A DNA stretch of 64,000 nucleotides from Fasciolopsis buskii. Its lineage: Eukaryota; Platyhelminthes; Trematoda; Plagiorchiida; Fasciolidae. Of the stretch, positions 35,522-47,974 are shown one piece after another. The DNA lies in assembly GCA_008360955.1 (NCBI GenBank), contig LUCM01004140.1, positions 32,167 through 96,166 of the forward strand, written 5' to 3'. The translations under genes were made by a program, and so were the position numbers. Numbering within the stretch: position 1 is the first letter of the stretch; each line of letters begins with the position of its first letter. Below the pieces are notes generated by a model. The model was not told the DNA's origin. It searched no databases and was given only the letters and a program-made list of their open reading frames with translations.

Positions 35522-37398
35522 CTGGAATAAAGAAACTAACGTCGAACAAAGTGACATTTCTCCGTTGCATGGGAACTAAAAGGGCGGTGACAGTTTTGTT
35601 CCATTTATGTTATCCAACAAAAATGCCAGATTACAAATCGGCCCCAGATTATCTGCTGCATTCCCAAATGCGGTTGTGTGGATCAGTCCCCAGTACCAAC
35701 GGATGTTTTGTCCCTAACCTGAAGCTCCATATCCAAACATATTATATCGTACAACCTGCAAACAAGTCAGTTAAAAGCAATTGGAGTCGGGCAGACTGGA
35801 TTGTTCTGCTTTTTATTTTTTGTTATGAATAATAATATCGTGACGGAGTGGTCAGTTGTAAGACGTCAAACCATTAGGGTTAAAAACCAATTGAAAAGAA
35901 ATCACTTGAGGTCCTAATTTGAGTGGCGAACTTTAAAACTGTCTGGTACTTAAACTTTTGTAATTCTGGATGGTTTAGACGAAATGATAAAATGAATACA
36001 AATGTCGGAAAGGAACGAAATGAAACAAACGTTTGCATCATTGACGAGGCAGCAGTTTGCAGGCTCAAAGCAACCGCATTCCAATTCTGTTCAAGTCTGA
36101 TCCAGGTTCATTTTTCCTTCAGTTTTTTGACCGTGTTCGTGAATACCAAATGCGTACCTATTCAATACCTTTAATCAAAACTAACCCTCAGCTCAGTTGT
36201 AATGTCTCGCGAAAAAGGAATCGATGGGGGGAATGTTTTAAGGGATTCTGCTTGACAGGAGCATGGCCCCAGGCAAGGCAACAATGCCTGCGGTATATAC
36301 TGTCACAACGGGACGACGTGCGCAATGTACCCAACTAGCACTTTAACATTAAATTAAACAATATGGCTGAGCACAGACCCGTAACAAAATAGAAGTGAAT
36401 AGGGGTTTCACTCTATTGCTAAGCAGAAAATATTATCTTTGTTCCTTGTCAATAAATTCTACCACATTAGGAAAGGGAATATAAACTGAAAATTTCGAGA
36501 GTGTACAGTGAGTTTCTCATAAAATAACATATGGTCTACATTTCTTGTTCGCATCGAATGACCACGCGAAACACCTCAGTTTTTGAAGAGCAAAAAGCCA
36601 AACAAATAAGGTTAAAAGATGTGGAGTTAGAAAGTCGCATTACCTATTAGAAATGTGAACTTTTACAAATCTTTCAAAAGCAGTTAGAACAAAGTCGACC
36701 GGGCATACGCCGAACACATTCCGGAAGAAAATACATTTCCATCAGATATCAACTAATCCAAACCACTTTTTAGTAAAAACGCATTTCTTGTCGCAACCGG
36801 CTCAATAGAAGTTAGACAAAAGTTTCGTGCTCTTCGGCTGGATAATAAATCGCGGTTTTTCCGATGGTTCCAGTATCCCAAGACGCCAGATACTATCGGT
36901 GTGTGCAGCACTGTCTTTGCACGTTTTTGCAACATTTCCGTCACGAACACTGTTTGCGTTTAATCATGTCTGCCACATTCGGAGTGAGTTTACAATCCCC
37001 AACAAAATCAAATAATCAGATATAAAAATGCCATTCGTAACATATGTGAAGTCTTGTTTTATTTTCGAGCATTTGCACTAGAATACTAAAACAGAATAAC
37101 TAAATTGGACTGATTACACAAGAGGGCTGAGATACTTTCCAAAATCGATTCATGAAATATCAGATTGCTAAACATTCACAATCATATAAACTTGTTCGCA
37201 TTACCTGGCCTGAGTTATACGGAAAAGAATGTATATGAGATGGCTGACTTATCTTAAACTTTTTCAATCTACCGAAGGAAGCTTATATATTCTCTGCAAC
37301 TATCTTCTGCTTACTATTAAAAGCCGGCCTTGAGAATCTACCAAATCTACCATCGCTGACTATATGGCGCTAGCCGTTTGCGAAATACTTTCAAATAG
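35522..37398. other. Gene-poor stretch
   Basis: Open frames at 35551-35832 and 36057-36338 (ends RDDVRNVPN) on the plus strand are protein-like in part but lack clear splice ends, and neither is recognised. Both strands are open near 36753-37015. Confidence 0.5.
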
Positions 37399-37617
37399 TT
37401 GGAAATTAAAGCTCTTCAAGGGTATTCAATTACCACCAAGCTAGTGGTCGTTGGTCAAGCAAAAATCGATCTAGGAGAATCGCTACAGCTTATGCAACTG
37501 ATGTCCACTGAGAAGTTGGGAGCAATCCAGGTTGTGCTAGTCGCTGAGCTATTCAATGCAAAATCTTCCTTCTCGGGTTCGAGCATCAATCACGGCTCAC
37601 GAAATAGGCAAGCCTAA
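37399..37617 (+). CDS. Candidate last exon
   Basis: TTTCAAATAG ends at 37398 and the frame is open in phase 0 for 72 codons to TAA at 37615-37617. The peptide alternates hydrophobic and charged residues like a folded domain: TTKLVVVGQAKIDLGESLQL, MSTEKLGAIQVVLVAELFN, and then a Ser-rich tail (SSFSGSSINHGSRNRQA). The beta-strand-like runs could be the end of a beta-sandwich domain such as C2, but this is a guess from pattern only. Confidence 0.42.
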   Translation: MEIKALQGYSITTKLVVVGQAKIDLGESLQLMQLMSTEKLGAIQVVLVAELFNAKSSFSGSSINHGSRNRQA

Positions 37618-38430
37618 AGACATCATACTAATCATATAAAAAAACGAACACAGTGGAGTCCCCCATGATTTTTCATTGTCTTCTGGCAGTACTGAGCAGG
37701 AGAAATCAATCACTGAATTAATCAAACTTTCTGTCACTTAGTAACAGCAAATATAATGAACAACAGAGAAGCTCACGAGAACATTCAAAAACGTTTGTTC
37801 TCTAATGACCGTTTTTATGGCAAATGTGCTGTTGTTTATCAGAATTTGCAATTGGAAACGTAGAAGCATGTTACTTGATAGAAATCTGGCAACACAATCT
37901 AAACTTCTGAAAATCAATTTGCAAAATAATTACTGATAATAAGACACAAACGACAATGTGGAATTTTGCCAATATGCCTTAGACACCGACTGCTTATTTG
38001 AATGTTACCAAGGTAACAAATATTACCACCGCATCTTTCTTCAGAAATTAAACACAAATGGAAAATTGTTGGTTCGTTTTCCTAAAGCCTATTTATTTTC
38101 TTTTATCTCGTTCCTATTTGTCAGTGGTTCCTTTCAAGCAATTTTGTAGTACGTCAAGAATATTGTCTTATTTGACAAAAACGTAAGCTATTTTCACCTG
38201 CTTCCTTCACTGAAAATATTAAAAGATGGATTTTTAGATGACACAATACGATGTCGACAATGCGAACGCGTCTTTCACTTGTGTCTTGCTACAACTATAT
38301 TAAGTATGCTGTTGTATTATGTAAGGATAGAGGTTTCAAAACATTTGTCAGCTAAACGATATAAGATTATGGAATTGATCAGACATGATTTGTTATCCGT
38401 ATCTATGTTCCCTTGCTCTCTTGCGTTCAG
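37618..38430. other. Gene-free stretch
   Basis: Nothing supportable was seen. Confidence 0.5.
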
Positions 38431-38516
38431 TATCCTCGCTCGAGGACGCATCAGCAGGCGAAGCAGCTGCAAAACAAAACAATCACCAGCGCCGCGACCA
38501 CGCGCACCTCCACTGA
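38431..38516 (+). CDS. Candidate G+C-rich last exon, frame uncertain
   Basis: A pyrimidine-rich acceptor (CCCTTGCTCTCTTGCGTTCAG) ends at 38430. In the frame that starts two bases in, 27 codons run to TGA at 38514-38516 and read SSLEDASAGEAAAKQNNHQR and a His/Arg end. All three frames stay open here and another continues to 38707, so the frame is not certain. The DNA is clearly richer in G+C and CpG than its surroundings. Confidence 0.3.
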
Positions 38517-41275
38517 CTGATCACAGAGACCCAGACATTTGTTACAGGAACTGTCAGCTAGTTGTTTTGCGGCATTGTGAATACCCGGGCTTATTCCGAC
38601 AAAGAAACAATGGTATTAACTGCAGACGTTTTGTGAACCACGCAAAATCAGCCATACATTGTGCATATTTACTGAAACAAACAAGGTCATTAATAAAACA
38701 AACTTAAGTCTGCCAGTGTTGGCCTTCGTGAGATGAATCCTAATAAATGATGACAAAAAATTCCGAGGAGAGCAATAACCATAAAGGAGAACAATACTGG
38801 ACCTTCAAATAGAAAGTCAAACCAGTAAGTAATCAGCTTGAGCACGAAAAATCTTTAAAACTTATGAAATATAAAGACACGACAATCAAAATTGTAAGTG
38901 CTTTGAGGTGGCCCGAGGGACCAGGTTTTGCGTGCAATTAAAGCTAGAATTGCAACTTTTCTTATCCATAATATCCATTATGCAATCTGGAGTTCGAACC
39001 AAAGAGCTATTGCATTCAAGGCGATCGTCGGACGACAAAACTGTTAAGAACATGACTTAAAATGTGCAGTATACATGAGAACGCCACCTAGTGGACAACC
39101 ATTTAGTCATCTTATTAACTTCAGACAATGTTGATTCATACGTTGTATTTTAATTCATGTCTTATCCGAAAACCATGGCCAGGCGATTTGTGAGCCCCCG
39201 GACGATTTCAACGACGTACATTCGGGACTGAAACCGTTTCAGTCTCATTTTCTAAAACGTTCTGAGGCCAGCTGAGATGCCGACAGAAATGAAGACTATC
39301 AGAGAACTAATGAACCCATCCGAAATAAAGACAACCAGTATTTGTTCTTCATTGCATTAAACGACCCAAAGTATCATCTGATTACGACGCGTGCTGACTG
39401 GCCGAATCCACTTTTCTTTATTCGGTTGATCAATTAGGCTTGGATCGGAGCAGTATTGTGATGAACAACTGAATATGTTATGAATAGATCGTTTTTGCAA
39501 TTTTACAGAAAAATCCTTGTTAATAGCAAGAATAATGAAAACAAAGATTTATCGGACAGAGACTGATACTGCACGACGCCGTATCTAAGAAGTGAAATTA
39601 ATCTCCATTCATCAAATCTGAACAACTGTTGTGGTAGTTACCACACGAAACCAATTTAATTGCAAAAATTGGCATTTCATTTTCTTCTTGCTAACGGCAA
39701 TTATGCTGAACATATTAGTCTGCTTGACTCTGTTAAACTACTGTTTTATCATTCTCATCAGTCTGGCACCATCACCATGCATGACTGATCGAATAGGAAC
39801 TAATTTTAACCTGCACAAAAATCCCGTTCTCATTACTTTCTCCATGAATAACGGTTTAGGATTACAGTTTGGACTCAATACCGGAACATACACCGAAAAC
39901 AACTGAAACTTTCCGCAAAACAGCAGACAACTTTTCAAGTAATTTGGGACTGAATGTGACTCTATGCTAGTCACGGTTCTTGTACGGATTTCAAAAACCA
40001 CATTCCCGTCTTGATCGCTATTGTACACATATATCTAGGCGGTCATCCACTCCATCGTCCGGGCTCACTGAGAGCTTGTCAAAACTGATTGTCTTTGCAC
40101 AATGAGGTTCTCAGCTGGGTAGGCGTGTCTAAGTACACTGTTCTAATGTTTAAAGAAAAGCATTATTATTGATTCTTTGGGGAAAGATAATTTTTTCTGT
40201 CCATAACTCACGCCACCATTGAAAATTTTCTGCATACGTTCACATGAGTCGAACGAAAGATTACCTTTATTTTTGTGTATTCACCGTTGCATTGTAATTT
40301 TTTCTTGTTACTTGTGGAGTTGCATTACTCTCTCCAGTTTCCGTAAATTTAAAGTTCATGGTAGCATCGTCGTGCGATGAATACTAGACAATACACTCGA
40401 GTGGAAATTGAAATTTCGGGGAGACCAGCCTCTTAAATCTTCTTGTAGTAATCATTCAACTGAGCCAACAGGACATAAATGCTGCTGTCGCGGAAGCACT
40501 CATTCTTAACCACTTTTGTTCAAGATCACTGAAATTTTGAGCGTCAGCTTTGCGACTATCGGGTTTTGGTTATGGTATACCATTCATGGTGCAACTCTAC
40601 TAAAAACATTGCACCGTCGTCATTACGGAGAATCTAGCATGATACGACCAAATGAACAATGAACTGAATCGTTCACGTGGGTTCGAGACAAGCTGATTTG
40701 ACCGAACATCAGGGGAGCAGCAATGTTTGTTCTGACTAGTTTACTAATTTTTAAAATTAATTTGGACTTAAGAAACACTTTTGTGGTAGCTTTTGCAATC
40801 AGGTGCAGTGGAATCTTTTCAATCACATGGAATATTTGGACCTTATTACAAGCAGAATTCTCCGAATAACGAAAATCCATGGAAAACGTTATCTTGATGA
40901 TAGTAACAACCTGTCATCATTTCGAACTGCGTAGGCCAGCAAATCGAGTATGATCAACAACATTTCAATTTTTCCCACTGAAATGTTTAACCACCTCATT
41001 ATTTGTTTTCGGACTTCGAACAGCTAACAAGCAAAAAGGCCTCCTTACTGACTATTGCGCAATTTATGCGAAAACTTGTTTAAGCACTCGTTGAACACTA
41101 GGCCTAGTGACACACGCCGAAAAAAGCGTTGTGTGATCGTGTTCTTCTAATCCAAAATGAGGTAAATCTTTGCCCTGTAGTTCATCGCTTATGGGCTACG
41201 TTTTTTCCAAAGTATGTCCAGATTTATCACGAATGAAACAACAGTTATTTATAAGTTCACTTTTTTTTACATCAG
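38517..41275. other. Gene-poor stretch
   Basis: Nothing supportable. Frames at 39631-39906 (+), 39738-40028 (-) and 40623-40880 (-) have no context. Confidence 0.5.
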
Positions 41276-41406
41276 TCAAAGCTGTTCGTGAAAATTGTGA
41301 TCGTCCTATTCGCAATCGAACCGCACCAGTGAACATGTATCCCCCATTGCGAATGTTCTGCACGTTCCTGTTTTCAGAGCACCTTTTAGCCGAAGGAATT
41401 TGGTAA
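41276..41406 (+). CDS. Candidate exon, possibly last
   Basis: A strong acceptor (CACTTTTTTTTACATCAG) ends at 41275. The exon begins with the last two bases of a codon and is open for 43 codons (KAVRENCDRPIRNRTAPVNM, then PPLRMFCTFLFSEHLL and AEGIW) to TAA at 41404-41406. A GTAATT overlapping the stop could instead be a donor, making it internal and ending at 41402. The family is not recognised. Confidence 0.38.
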
Positions 41407-42739
41407 TTAATTTAGCACCCAAATGGGTGAATTACTTTTCTCTAAACCAATTTGCATCAGCCTAAGTGGAAACAACTGTCACTGACTAACTGACGGTTTG
41501 AAATGGCATATTCTGTTAAATCCTCAACATTTAGCCCGTTTTAATTCCGTACATTTTGCAAATAATCTTGGAAGTGCAGGTGTAACGGTCGGGAGTGAGA
41601 AATTCTTATGGACCAAATTCAGCAGTTTGAAAAAGATTGCCTAACCGTAGATTAACGTGCATAGTTGGGCGTTTACAAGCACAAGTTGCTTGGCATGCCT
41701 CCAATCTGGTTTGAGTTAATTCTTTCCTAGAACCCAGGAAGAACGAGTTCACCAATGCTTTACTATTGTTCATTGGTATACATCAACCGTGAATACATCG
41801 TTTTAATGACTCTACAACAACTCCGGTCTTAGAGTGAGAAAAATTATTGGTTCATAGATAGTGGAGATTAGCATTGTGACAATCTGACACAATTTTTACT
41901 TTCATTAATCGCCAATGAAAAATAAAAGCAAAATTGACATAAACGAGGGATCGAGTGACATAAGTAAATTGACAAATATAAGCCTTTATCTATGAAAAAG
42001 GGATCCAACAAATTTCTCATATAAAATAGGAATCAAAATTTTGAGTTTAATCGCCATAGATGTTCAAATATTCTCACAACAGTTCAGTGGTCATTGCTTG
42101 TTGGGTTCATATGATTTAGAAAACTACGCCTGTACAGACTGATCAGCTGCTAACATTAATGAAATGTCAAGAAATAAGTTGAGTGCATTCTTTAAGCCTA
42201 TGTTATCGGTCCAATCAGCTGGCCGCAGCTTTCGCCCGCTGGATGCACTAGATCAGTAAATTGTCAACGCTGCATGCGAATGTAAAACTTCTAAAATCAG
42301 TGTATACTGTTTCTTGGAAACTCAAATAAAAGACACCATTTTCGTAATCATTATTCGATACCCAGATGCAAACTCTTCCTCTTGATCCACAGCTACCATT
42401 TCAAGCGGTCCGGTTTTCATTTCTCGTGATTATGCTGGCGTCAGAATCACTCCGACCATGTGAGTCGACCGTGCTCTGCTAGAATGGATCAAAGCTAACT
42501 GTTATTTATGTGTTTCAATCGGACTGTTCTTTGCAATACCGATAGCAAGGTTCAAACGGTCAACATCCCCATGTCTCAACCTGCAGTTCAATGTTTACAC
42601 CCCCCCAACATCAACTGATCCAATCATTCGGAAGCCCTCCTTTGGCCGCGACTTCTTATCGAGTACCAAGTACATTGTAGTTCCATTATCAAAGAAAATA
42701 AAAACAAAAGATTAAACGAAAACTATTCGCCAGAAATAT
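41407..42739. other. Gene-free stretch
   Basis: No coding or repeat signal was seen that I can support. Confidence 0.5.
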
Positions 42740-45120
42740 CAATGTTTTTATGGTGTCAGTTTATACTATTATTGGTCGTAGCTCTATGGATGCAAAATTT
42801 AGTTCCGTCGTGTCCTGTTTGAGTCAGTGCGAAGGGCGCATCCCACGGAAATTGTCGTCGTTGCTGGCGATTTTAACACAAACTGACAGATTTCAGAAAA
42901 CAAGCGCAATTCGGATGCCGGATTTATACCCTATCCGATCACACCCACAACACCGACCATCTAACTTAAGTTTGTTCTGACAATAAACCGGCTCAGCGAA
43001 CACAAACGCTTTTAATGACAGTGACGTGCACTTACACGTCTTACTTTTTTGTCTTTTTAGGTTTGGACTCAGACTGATCACATTTGTACGAGCCGCCGAT
43101 ATTCTTAATCAGTCGTAGATTTTTATAATTCCAATCGACATCTATAGACTCAAATTACGCTCTGATCCCTGCTCATTTCTTCCTAGTTTGTGGTTGCACC
43201 CACACGAAAACCACGTCACTTGCACGCGTACTTTAATATGGTATGTACCAACACGAATTCCGTTCAGAACTTTCAACTTGTCTGAACGCGTTTTGGAAGC
43301 AGGTGAAATGTCTTACAGGCTTGTGCTGAAGCCACTGAGGCTGGCAACCCATAGGAGTCTCACAAGCAGCGGGTATCTTTCATTAAAATTGCTCTATTAG
43401 ATTCTCCGTTACCCGCCCCGTGGGAATCCATTTCTGGAGCGATGTGCAAATCATTGAGATGTCCGCGGATGAGAAAAAATGAGAAATGACCGCGAGCGAT
43501 AACGATTAATAGAATATAGGAGAAATGGCTTCAAGAATAGTGGTAATATTCCCTGACTGATTAACAACACTACCCACAGATTCACACTCTGAATCGGTGG
43601 CTAGAGCACTGAACAAATAACTATAGGGACTAGTGAATTTTGCTTACCCCAAAGTAAACGCTCCACTTGATTTTGTAAATGAAATAATTGAAAGTAGATA
43701 CCAGATATCCATCAGAAATGAAACTCAACTTACAGCTAGCTTTTCCAAAAAGACGCAAAGCTACTGGTCCAGATAACTTTCGCATCCTTCTAAAAAGATG
43801 GTGGTAACGTTTTAGTAGTGGAACTGGCGAACGTTTTGGGACCAGTTTGGATAAGGAAACTAATTTCCAAAAGCTCCTTTGAATCAGCGACTGAATCGGT
43901 TGACAGGAAAGAAGAAGGAGCATGCCGTGAAACCTAGAGAGGATTTAGATTGATCGTCACTGTGTGCAAGCTGTTCACGGATACTGTCTTAAGCTGACCA
44001 CCTGATACCACCAAAGAGTATGCGCGAGAGAACCAGGCAAGTTTCAGCCCCAGCTGAAGTTTTGTTGAACAAATATTCGTTCTGCTACATCGGCACTTGT
44101 TCCTAGGACACATGATCTGTCTTCATTATCCGAAGGCGGCGTTAGACTCAGTCGATCGCGCTATATTGTTGTGCAGCATATCATCGAAGGATATGCCGGG
44201 AATTTCAGTTCGATTTTCCTATCGTCGTACGAGAACAACCGGAGCCGATTTAGTGCTCAACGCGATCTTTCATTTGAGTTCACCAGAGGAAGTGGTGTTC
44301 GCCGAAGTTGTCCGATTTCACATCTCTTTCAGTTTTATGATTGAGATTTCTGCGGATTCCAGCCTATCCTATTGACAGAACGGTAGCACTGATGTACACA
44401 GACGGTGACTGAACCGACTTCGATTAAGTGGCTCAAACTGTGCTTCTAGGTAGAAACACAACTAAGTAGCCGGCTCTTATCGATCGTCTGACAGATTCGG
44501 TAGATTTGTTCGGGATGCGTTTTACGATTTCAAAGTGTAAATTGCTGTTTCAAGACTGGACTTGCTCGAAGCCAAACCCTGTTCTTCCAGGGTAGATATT
44601 AAGGGAGTAAGTTAATTTTCCCCAAATTGGTAGTTTCCTCCTACCAGTCGATTTTATTTGGATAAAGTGTCGTTACGTGTGCGAAAGGCTCAACTAGCAC
44701 TGACCAGTTTGAAGCATCTATAATATCAGCGTGCCAGAAGTTTATTGATTAGAGCAGCAGTGTAATCGGTCCAGATATGTAACTCGGAAACATGGCCTTG
44801 AGGACAGGAAATGAGTAAGTACTGCCGGTATTTGAAGGCCGATCTCTTTGCAGCCTTTCTAGAGAATTGTGTTAGATTCATATTAGCAACGCTGAGGTCC
44901 TGCAAACAATAGCGCGCCGTAGAGCTCATCCAGTGGCAAAGACTCGGAAGTTGAACAGATTAAGATTGTCGGGACAAGTGTAACACATGACTATAAAGCA
45001 ACCGCCTCGGTATACACTACATTAGTTGGCAGGTAATGGTCGGAATATAAGCCTGGTTGGTCAGTCCATGGCTTGTAAGAAGGATAAAACCCCTGAGGAA
45101 TAGACTTCCCTAAGTATATC
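42740..45120 (+). mobile_element. RTE/CR1-like retrotransposon, decayed, endonuclease to C-terminus
   Basis: Plus-strand segments in element order: endonuclease motif TEIVVVAGDFNTN (near 42840-42880), preceded by VSVYTIIGRSSMDAK; LWLHPHENH with a region like the endonuclease block before SDH (near 43190); KRRKATGPDNFRI (43755-43790); ELANVLGPVW and RKLISKSSFESA; KAALDSVDRAIL (motif A region, 44130-44170); a region like GVRRSCPISHLF (44300-44330); motif C as YTDG (44395-44406, canonical YADD); DLFGMRFTISKCKLLFQDW (44510-44562); SETWPLRTGNE (near 44787); RLRLSGQV (near 44960). Frameshifts and stops occur every few dozen codons, so it cannot be active. The motifs match the widespread trematode family whose other copy lies at 13050-13930. 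The limits are approximate, and the 42960-43735 part is poorly recognisable. Confidence 0.85.
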
Positions 45121-45884
45121 TGAATAAGTCCCCGGGTTAGAGAAACTAGACAATGCGGTTTAATGCTGAAATCAGTGATTTACTTGTATTTAGAATCTTT
45201 TCGCATCTGCAGAGTTCTTTTCTTCCGTGGTCTCCATCGTTCAGTGCAGTGATAGCAAACAAAACCAGAACACCTTTGCCCGAAGTTAATTATTGTGCAC
45301 AGTTAGCTAAACTGACCTGACTGGCCAGTTATGTATAACAAAACATGCATTCGAGGAAGTGAGTTTCGGGATCCTAAGTGATAACACCATGAACTGAGAT
45401 TTTGAGAATAATCTCCTTTCAAACACAAAACGGATTCATAATGTGCTGTATCTTGGAAGCGACTAGCCTATCCAACGTGGTTTCATTTGAACTTATCTAT
45501 TTCTTGCTCCAGCGAGGGGAATTACAGCTCGGTTAAAAAACTAACCGCATTTGCTCAGTAAAAACACTTTACTCCCCGACAATTGTTACGTAACAGCAAG
45601 AAGATCGTCAGGTGATGCCACTTTATCATTCTCTTGGCTTCTCTTAAGCACAAACATGTGGTCATGATACCGAAGAATTTCATGAGAGCTATACTCGTTT
45701 CATCAGAAGGAGAATGCTGGAATAAGACAAGAAGCATCACATGTTGAATGTATGCATCTCTGACACTTTAAATGACTGCTTCCAGGTCCTTTAAGTTCTT
45801 GAGCATTCATGTAAGTAAGTACCTCGCTTGTATCATTTCGATGCATGGAGTAGTTGTTGTATTCGAACCTACTTCGAATTTCAG

Positions 45885-46108
45885 TGATTCACCCAAATGC
45901 CACTCGTAAACGAGAGAAAGCTGAGTCCACTTTATGGTTACGTATAAGGATCAAACCATTAGTTCGTCCTCGTGATTATTGCTGTACTGACCAAGCCGCA
46001 GATAGCTGCCGTCGAGTGATACTCATGCACAAAACCCGCACTAGGTCTTGCATATTTTCAATTACAGATAAAAATTGGCGAAACCAGACTTCTGATGATC
46101 GCCGATGA
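45885..46108 (+). CDS. Candidate exon(s) with Cys/Arg-rich segment
   Basis: CTTCGAATTTCAG ends at 45884. The frame starts with the last two bases of a codon and is open for 73 codons to TGA at 46106-46108. The peptide includes HPNATRKREKAESTLWLRIR, VRPRDYCCTDQAADSCRRV and HKTRTRSC. A second acceptor-like TTCAATTACAG lies inside, so the last 40 bases could be a separate exon. The basic run before a Cys pair recalls a furin-type site before a cystine-rich mature peptide, but the Cys spacing is not that of a family I can name. Confidence 0.35.
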
Positions 46109-46679
46109 TATGGAGATATCTCCTGCCAAATCACTAATTTTCCTCAAGCGGTGGTTTTTAGAATTCCGGCATAGAGTACATTTTTCTTTGTTTTCCTACG
46201 ATCCGGCCTTGTTCAGGAATGGGGGGGTTGGCAACAACGAGCTGGTATCGAAGTGAAATGTACGACAACCACGAAGATCCCTAAACTGAAATGTACTATT
46301 GTGCAGCTTTTTTAAGTCAGTCATATGCAACATTTAGTCATGCACTGGATCTCCTTGTGTGTCACTCATTGAAGCAACATCGTTCATGATCCATCCAGGG
46401 GAACCATCCAAACATAACTAAATATTCTACCGCTTATTTTAACCAAATGATCGGTCAAACCACAGACAGCCATCATTCAGAGCATCATCCAGACCAATTA
46501 AAGGATCGTTAGCAATATGGGCATCGGAAATTCCAAAGAAGGGTTCCACTCAACAACTAGGATTACTGGATAAAGTTTCACATTAAGAATTAGTCCTTTG
46601 TGGCCAAAAAATTGCGGTTACTTACAGGTAGTTAACAAACAGATAAATGTAAGTCACCGGGGTTAAAACGGAAACACAG

Positions 46680-46855
46680 GAAAGACGGATGGCGACCCAT
46701 GTTTTAGTTTGGACAAAGGTTATTTGGATTACGGTGACGAAGAAAAGTTTCCCGAAGGATATCTTCCAACGGGCCATGAAAAATCATTTTGGGAATATAA
46801 GACCTTGCTCCAAACGGCAGACAGTCATAATTACCAGGCAGGTTACGAAGTCTAA
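46680..46855 (+). CDS. Candidate exon, acidic and aromatic
   Basis: GGAAACACAG ends at 46679. The frame starts with the last two bases of a codon and is open for 57 codons to TAA at 46853-46855. The peptide is rich in Asp, Glu, Gly and Tyr (DPCFSLDKGYLDYGDEEKF, EGYLPTGHEKSFWEYK) and ends NYQAGYEV. Codon use is protein-like. There is no good pyrimidine tract at the acceptor. It could be a last exon with a PDZ-like Val end, or chance. The family is not recognised. Confidence 0.3.
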
Positions 46856-47801
46856 ACAGAAAAGAACGCTGAGTACTGTAAACTTTGCGTAAAGTATTAG
46901 TGATAAGTGAAGGAGTTGCGATTTACCAAACTCTGTCACGGCAAAACCCCTTTGGTGTCGATCGTAGTACTTTGAAGTGCAAGGCGCTGCATGCTACTGT
47001 TGATGATAAAACTCAGCGAAATATTTTTGCTTCGCTTGTTCATCGTAAACCTCAAACTGCAACAAAACAATACCGAAAGAATGTAACTGTTTGCCAACAA
47101 AAACTGAAATATTGGTACAGTGCGAAACTATGAACCAATCTTGCAAATTTAATAAAACAACGGAAACAAGGGGTTTACGGTATCAAGGGATGCTTCGATG
47201 AAAAGGAAAATAATAAATTGTATAGCTGTATGGTGTCAGTGCACACCTTTGAGTATGCACACTTAGTCGTGCGGCTCAAGTAGATGTGTTTTTTTCATTT
47301 TCAGTAAACTTTGACGTTTAAACTAATTGATATTATCTTTCAGTAGATTGGAAAATAAAATGTTTGTTAATCTTCGACAGTATGACGAATAACATTTTAA
47401 TCCTGTCCGCATGTCACGCTTCGTGTTTTGAACTATTTTTCTCGGAGGCATTTCAAAGATATATGACGGTCTTATTTAGGTTGATTGCTGGGAAAGACCG
47501 AACCAAGCTTTCCGAAGTCTGCATGTGCACACAACCTGACTGTTCTGCTTTGCGGCTTGCTTTTACAAGCTCTGAAGTTTATGGTTCGTTTTAATGTGGA
47601 TCAAAATATCCTTCGTTGCTGAAGAATAGTAACGAAATTTCGATATTGATACTCATGCTAATCCCTTTGTATGGGATATGTAGCACTATTGCGACAAGTA
47701 GTTCAACCCAAGAGGAATGTTTTTACTAGCCTCGGGAAAATTTCCACACTCACGACGGCCAAACTCTATTCTGCGGTCTGCGATAAAGCGATTTTTTTCA
47801 G
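46856..47801. other. Gene-poor stretch
   Basis: Plus-strand frames at 46885-47133 (82 codons, basic) and 47364-47594 have no supported start or splice ends. Confidence 0.45.
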
Positions 47802-47935
47802 TCCCTAGCGGAAACCATAGCAGATACAAGAAAGACATAGATGTTCTTGTGAAACACTTTTACGCCCTTGATGATCAGCACTCCGCAGCCGATTTCATTC
47901 CATATACCCAATTTCAAAATCGTGAAACCATGAAC
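47802..47935 (+). CDS. Candidate exon, faintly HECT-E3-like
   Basis: GATTTTTTTCAG ends at 47801. The exon begins with the last two bases of a codon and ends before GTAGGA at 47936; without that donor the frame runs to TAA at 47974. The peptide reads PSGNHSRYKKDIDVLVKHFY, ALDDQHSAADFIPYTQFQN. The run from DVLVKHFYAL to IPYTQFQN resembles the segment before the catalytic HECT fold in some ubiquitin ligases, where IPYxxFYN occurs, but this is a short and weak match. It could be any helical domain. Confidence 0.35.
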
Positions 47936-47974
47936 GTAGGATTCCACAACCAAAGTAATATTCGGTCGTCTTAA

